Origin: JAMXLL01 sp035279875
GTDB lineage: Bacteria > Desulfobacterota > Binatia > Binatales > Binataceae
Assembly: GCA_035279875.1 (NCBI GenBank)
Contig: DATEGX010000318.1
Coordinates: 1 to 19,445 of the forward strand
Direction: 5' to 3'
DNA: 19,445 nt
In this document: positions 16,928 through 19,445 of the stretch, one piece after another
Numbering within the stretch: position 1 is the stretch's first letter
Layout of the letters: each line of letters starts with the position of its first letter
Made by a program: the position numbers and the translations under genes
Notes under the pieces: generated by a model
What the model saw: the letters and a program-made list of their open reading frames with translations, nothing else
What the model was told of the DNA's origin: nothing
Databases searched by the model: none

Positions 16928-16946
16928 AATTAGCAATGTGACAGCG

Positions 16947-16977
16947 GCGCGCCGTTCTAGTGAACGGCGCGCATTTT
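16947..16977 (+). terminator. Rho-independent terminator after the beta-propeller gene
   Basis: A perfect 11-bp stem pairs GCGCGCCGTTC (16947-16957) with GAACGGCGCGC (16962-16972) around the loop TAGT, followed by ATTTT. It begins 20 nt after the stop of the propeller gene and separates it from the next gene. The features are those of a classical intrinsic terminator. Confidence 0.88.
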
Positions 16978-17028
16978 ACCGCCGTACACAGGTTTATCGG
17001 ATTTCATTAGATTCGTAGGTGAGCGAAG

Positions 17029-17571
17029 ATGGGTCTCATGGGGCGCAGAAGTGGAATACTCGCAATCTTGACGGTTATGCTCCTTGCAGGTCCGGCTTTC
17101 TCCCAGAATCCGTCCCCGACGGCCGGTGGCCAGGCTGCGGGGCCATCGAGCGGGCTGCCCGGGGCTAACCAGACCATACCGGCTGCGCCGGGCGGCGCGC
17201 CCGCTGCCACGGCTTCGCCGCTAAAGGTCGTACCGATGGCGCCGCCAGCGGGCATGGTGCTGGCGCCCAAGCCGACCCCGCCGGCGGGCAATCCTTTCGA
17301 ACTGGTGCTGGACAACTTCGCCACCGAGGCGGTCAAGGCCTACGTCGACGGCGGCCTCAAATGCACCTTGCCGACGCGCTATCATTGCGTGCTATGGGTG
17401 CCGGACAAGTCGCCGCACAGCGTTCACATGGTCCGCTCGGACGGCTTTACCTATGACGACAAGTTTCAATTCCCAATCGTCTTGTCAGGTAAGGCTCACG
17501 ACGGCGCGGCGTACATCATCACCGATCAGAACGTGCGGATCGAGCTGAAGCCGAGCGCAGTGGCGAAGTAG
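17029..17571 (+). CDS. Small secreted protein with Pro/Ala-rich linker, function unknown
   Basis: A 180-aa protein I do not recognise. AGGTGAG (17017-17023) precedes ATG 17029; ATG 17038 is a second in-frame choice. Residues 1-25 are a signal peptide (MGLMGRRSGILAILTVMLLA, cleavage near AFS-Q). Residues 26-88 are a low-complexity linker rich in Pro, Ala and Gly. The C-terminal 92 residues form a compact domain, FELVLDNFATEAVKAYVDGG (90-109), then KCTLPTRYHC (111-120) with two cysteines that could bond, then SVHMVRSDGF and ITDQNVRIELK. The YVDG-x-Cys-x-LP...V pattern recalls PEGA-like or other small surface-exposed beta domains, but the match is weak. It lies between two other exported-protein genes on the same strand and is probably part of that surface region. 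Confidence 0.6.
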   Translation: MGLMGRRSGILAILTVMLLAGPAFSQNPSPTAGGQAAGPSSGLPGANQTIPAAPGGAPAATASPLKVVPMAPPAGMVLAPKPTPPAGNPFELVLDNFATEAVKAYVDGGLKCTLPTRYHCVLWVPDKSPHSVHMVRSDGFTYDDKFQFPIVLSGKAHDGAAYIITDQNVRIELKPSAVAK

Positions 17572-17932
17572 CTCAGCCTGCTGGCATTTTCATCTCCGCC
17601 CTTTTCCTTGGCATTTCATCGAGCTTTGAGAACTTGCATTCGGCAGCCGAGGGATTGTCGTCGCGACCGGCGCCATGCTCCGCCTAATCGTTAAATCCAT
17701 CCTTTAATTCTGCCGAAGTGGTTCTTCTGGGGGACGGTTCGCGCGCGAATGGACTGATCGCCTCGAAGCACGCCTCTCGGTTTCTAATTGCGTCGCTTGC
17801 ACGCTGGAAGGCCCAAATTAGCTCATTGACAAATGACCGCGCTTTGTTCGAAATAACGGTGACAAAACGGACTTAGGGGAGAGCACTGGCACGCATTCTC
17901 GCTTCTAGTCTCGGAATGATCCGGTGTTCCGT

Positions 17933-18059
17933 CTTTAAAGTAACTTTAAACACAAGATACTTGCTTTGTCGTTCAAGATTGATTATCATCGGCCACGTTC
18001 GAAGATGAAGTGCCAGAAAACGAATTCGAAGCAGGCGGCGCATCTTTAAACATAAGTTA
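17933..18059 (+). repeat. CTTTAAA boxes and a 17-nt near-repeat 100 bp apart
   Basis: CTTTAAA occurs at 17933-17939 and 17944-17950, 11 bp apart and so on nearly the same face of the helix. The second lies in ACTTTAAACACAAGATA (17943-17959), which is repeated as TCTTTAAACATAAGTTA (18043-18059), 14 of 17 bases the same and exactly 100 bp further on. The second copy ends directly before ATG 18061. The candidate promoter lies between them. This arrangement is what one expects of a multi-site operator, but the binding protein is unknown. Confidence 0.45.
17961..17989 (+). promoter_or_regulatory. Candidate promoter for the amyloid-repeat gene
   Basis: TTGCTT (17961-17966), a 17-base spacer and TATCAT (17984-17989) resemble a sigma-70 promoter with a good -10 and a half-matching -35. 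A start near 17996 would give a 65-nt leader before ATG 18061. It lies between two near-identical CTTTAAA-containing repeats, consistent with regulation. Confidence 0.4.
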
Positions 18060-18060
18060 G

Positions 18061-18708
18061 ATGGGTAGTAGTTCTAACGCCATGAATCCGGGACCATCGG
18101 TTTCGACTCGGAGGAGACGCCTTGCGGTGCGCTGGCTTGCAGCGTTCGGCTCGTGCGCTTTTCTGCTCGCGGGTAGCGTCAATTGCCGCGCGCAGCTTGG
18201 CGACAATGTGAGCATCGATAGTGGCACTGTTCAGAACCTGAACGGCCATGTGGCGATAAACGAAGCCGCGGGCGCCGGCAACCAGGAGTCCAACGCCGCA
18301 GTAGTTACGACTGCGGTTGGCGCCCTGAACATTAGTCAGCAGTCGACCGGCAATGTAGGTATCCGCACCACAACCGGCTCGACCAAAATTGGCGACAACG
18401 CCTTTGCCGGATCGACCGGGGTGATCCAGGTTACGCAAGCCGGTGGCGTGGGCAATATGCTGGCGAATGCGGCTTTCGTGGGTCTTGACGGTCCTACTGG
18501 TAGTATGGGACCGTTGTCGCTATCGCAGGTCTCAAATGCGCCAATGCCGCAAAGCAACGCCAACACGACGTATCACGAGCAAACGGGTATAGCTTCCACT
18601 GCCTTCAGTGGGGTTAACGGTGTCGTTCAAGCAGATCAAGCAGCCGGGAACAATAACATCGCCGCGAATGCGCTCTCCGTCCATTTCGAGCCGGGGACAA
18701 TTCATTAG
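18061..18708 (+). CDS. Secreted protein with three Fap/curlin-like amyloid-type repeats
   Basis: A 215-aa exported protein. An RRRR cluster (17-20) precedes a hydrophobic core (24-40), with cleavage likely after NCRA at residue 44. The mature chain has three imperfect repeats of about 20 residues: GHVAINEAAGAGNQESNAA (62-80), GVIQVTQAGGVGNMLANAA (120-138) and GVVQADQAAGNNNIAANAL (187-205). The last two are each preceded by AF-x-G-x-x-G. The shared pattern is G-V-I/V-x-x-x-Q/E-A-A/G-G-x-x-N-x-x-x-N-A, with the Asn/Gln/Gly spacing of functional amyloids. It recalls FapB/FapC repeats (xVAAGxxNxQxN) and, less closely, curlin repeats (QxGxxN). Repeats are separated by 38-46-residue linkers, also as in Fap proteins. 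No ribosome site precedes ATG 18061, and ATG 18082 would still keep the signal peptide. No Fap assembly genes are in view. Role inferred: fibre or matrix protein. Confidence 0.62.
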   Translation: MGSSSNAMNPGPSVSTRRRRLAVRWLAAFGSCAFLLAGSVNCRAQLGDNVSIDSGTVQNLNGHVAINEAAGAGNQESNAAVVTTAVGALNISQQSTGNVGIRTTTGSTKIGDNAFAGSTGVIQVTQAGGVGNMLANAAFVGLDGPTGSMGPLSLSQVSNAPMPQSNANTTYHEQTGIASTAFSGVNGVVQADQAAGNNNIAANALSVHFEPGTIH

Positions 18709-18768
18709 TGCGCGGCTTGGTAGCGAGTTCCCAGGCAAGCAAAAGGGTAGGCGCGCGCGCTGAATTAC

Positions 18769-18813
18769 AAAGGAGGCCCTTATGTGAAGCCTAACGTCCG
18801 GGGAGGAGTCTGA
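18769..18813 (+). other. Strong ribosome site followed by an ATG-TGA start-stop and a tiny overlapping frame
   Basis: AAAGGAGG (18769-18776) is a near-perfect Shine-Dalgarno site five bases before ATG (18782-18784), which is followed at once by TGA (18785-18787). A GTG overlapping that ATG (18784) opens a nine-codon frame ending at TGA 18811-18813. Neither encodes a real protein. Together they sit about 75 nt ahead of the next gene and could act as a leader that loads or stalls ribosomes, or could be a decayed gene start. Confidence 0.35.
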
Positions 18814-18863
18814 GGATTGAGGATTGGGAAGCAGACGGTGAATTGAGCAACACGGGAGGAGTT

Positions 18864-19445
18864 ATGAGATTGTTCAAAGCAACCGCGATAGCTCTGGTGG
18901 CGGGAGTTGGACTGGCCTTCGTGGGCGCGCAGGCGTTCGCGCAGGCGACCTCGTCCAGCGGCACCAGCACTACGAGCAGCGCGGGCAACACGGTAACTGA
19001 TACGTTTGACGGCGGATTTTCGACCACCAACCTGACTGCGACGCACACCGAAGGTGGCGCGATTGCGGCGGCCATTTCGGTCGACGATTTCACCGCCAGT
19101 GGCGGTGCGAGCTTCCCTGGTTTCCAGGGTGCGTCGTTCAGCGAGCACGAATCTGAGCTCAGCCAGGAGAGCTCGAGCGGCGGCGGGCAGAGTTCTTCGT
19201 CCGGCACCGGTCTGTTCGGTGGCGGTATGAGCAGCAGCAGCGGCGGGCATAGCGAGGCCGAACTGCACGCCTCGAGCGAGAACTCGAGCGCTTGCTTCTT
19301 CTGTCTGGACAATGGCGAAACCTCGACCCTGGCGCTGGCCAACAGCACCGCGTGGGTATCGGTCAGCCATTCTGAGTCGCAGGGTTCAACCAGCACCAGC
19401 AGCACCAGCAGCACGGGTCCGTCGCTCGCAGCCCTATTCGTATTC
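18864..19445 (+). CDS. Serine-rich secreted protein, 3' end cut by window edge
   Basis: The plus-strand frame from ATG 18864 is open to the window end (194 codons, no stop), so the gene is partial. GGGAGGAG (18854-18861) is a strong though close ribosome site. The first 28 residues are a signal peptide (MRLFKATAIALVAGVGLAFV, then GAQAFAQA with several AxA cleavage choices). The mature part is dominated by Ser, Gly and Thr: SSSGTSTTSSAG (30-41), SSSGGGQSSSSG (103-114), SSSSGGHSEAE (123-133) and STSTSSTSSTG (175-185). A CFFC pair (Cys144, Cys147) stands out in this low-complexity chain, as does AIAAAISVDDF (66-76). I recognise no family. It follows the amyloid-repeat gene by 155 nt on the same strand, so a matrix or surface role is plausible. 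The minus-strand frames here are shadows. Confidence 0.68.
   Translation, partial: MRLFKATAIALVAGVGLAFVGAQAFAQATSSSGTSTTSSAGNTVTDTFDGGFSTTNLTATHTEGGAIAAAISVDDFTASGGASFPGFQGASFSEHESELSQESSSGGGQSSSSGTGLFGGGMSSSSGGHSEAELHASSENSSACFFCLDNGETSTLALANSTAWVSVSHSESQGSTSTSSTSSTGPSLAALFVF
19389..19415 (+). repeat. ACC/AGC trinucleotide repeat within the serine-rich gene
   Basis: Nine in-frame triplets made of ACC and AGC (the last is ACG) encode a Thr/Ser run (residues 176-184). Runs of this kind can gain or lose units by replication slippage without changing frame. Only one short tract is visible before the window ends. Confidence 0.5.

Larger units (their letters stand above)
17572..18060. other. 489-nt non-coding region in front of the amyloid-repeat gene
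   Basis: No convincing reading frame was found on either strand. The left part holds no clear terminator for the preceding gene. The right part is richer in A and T than its surroundings. It carries three CTTTAAA boxes (17933-17939, 17944-17950, 18044-18050), a 17-nt near-repeat, and a candidate promoter at 17961-17989. It is the longest intergenic stretch in the window, and its contents suggest a regulated promoter for the 18061 gene. Confidence 0.6.

Noticed and set aside
17826..17855. TTGACA followed by AT-rich sequence as a second promoter before the amyloid-repeat gene
   Set aside because: The -35 is perfect but no acceptable -10 lies 16-19 bases downstream (CGAAAT, GAAATA or AAATAA only).
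18791..19414. Minus-strand frames of about 200 codons opposite the serine-rich gene
   Set aside because: The plus-strand frame has a ribosome site and a proper signal peptide. The antisense frames are Leu/Ser/Pro-rich reflections of the Ser/Gly codons.

Overview
The window is about 19.4 kb of high-GC DNA, roughly 60 % by eye, with dense bacterial genes and clear Shine-Dalgarno sites in front of several of them. The gene content (type III CoA-transferase, acyl-CoA dehydrogenase, F420-type LLM oxidoreductase, CocE-type hydrolase, RND efflux, many exported proteins) fits an uncultured soil or sediment Gram-negative bacterium, for example a Binatota or deltaproteobacterium-like lineage. That placement is inference; no rRNA or marker gene is present. 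No tRNA, CRISPR array, insertion sequence or phage gene was found.

Layout. (1) 1-3773, plus strand: the 3' part of a DUF4838 protein, then an acyl-CoA dehydrogenase joined to it by a TGATG stop/start overlap, then a CaiB/BaiF CoA-transferase 64 nt later. They look like one transcription unit, with the last two acting on a CoA thioester. (2) 4018-6447, plus strand: a large P-loop ATPase with a winged-helix-like segment and a C-terminal zinc ribbon, resembling the DUF6079/BrxC/PglY type of anti-phage ATPase but standing alone. (3) 6479-10823, minus strand: an HAE1-type RND pump, adaptor lipoprotein first and permease 16 nt behind it, with no outer-membrane channel gene in view. (4) 11038-12794, minus strand: a CocE/NonD-family alpha/beta hydrolase broken by a one-base frameshift near its N-terminus. 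(5) 13034-14035, plus strand, divergent from the hydrolase: an LLM-class flavin/F420-dependent oxidoreductase. (6) 14331 to the right edge, plus strand: five consecutive genes for exported proteins, namely a cysteine-rich DUF3494/choice-of-anchor-A-like protein, a beta-propeller lipoprotein, a small Pro/Ala-rich secreted protein, a secreted protein with three Fap/curlin-like amyloid-type repeats, and a serine-rich secreted protein cut by the window edge.

The left two thirds are mostly metabolic and transport genes. The right third looks like a surface or extracellular-matrix region. Its genes appear to be separately expressed: two strong hairpin terminators and two candidate promoters lie between them. 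A 489-nt non-coding region in front of the amyloid-like gene carries CTTTAAA boxes and a 17-nt near-repeat exactly 100 bp apart, flanking a promoter-like sequence. The points most worth a second look are this surface block, the solitary BrxC/DUF6079-like ATPase, the frameshift in the hydrolase, and the linkage of DUF4838 to CoA-ester genes.
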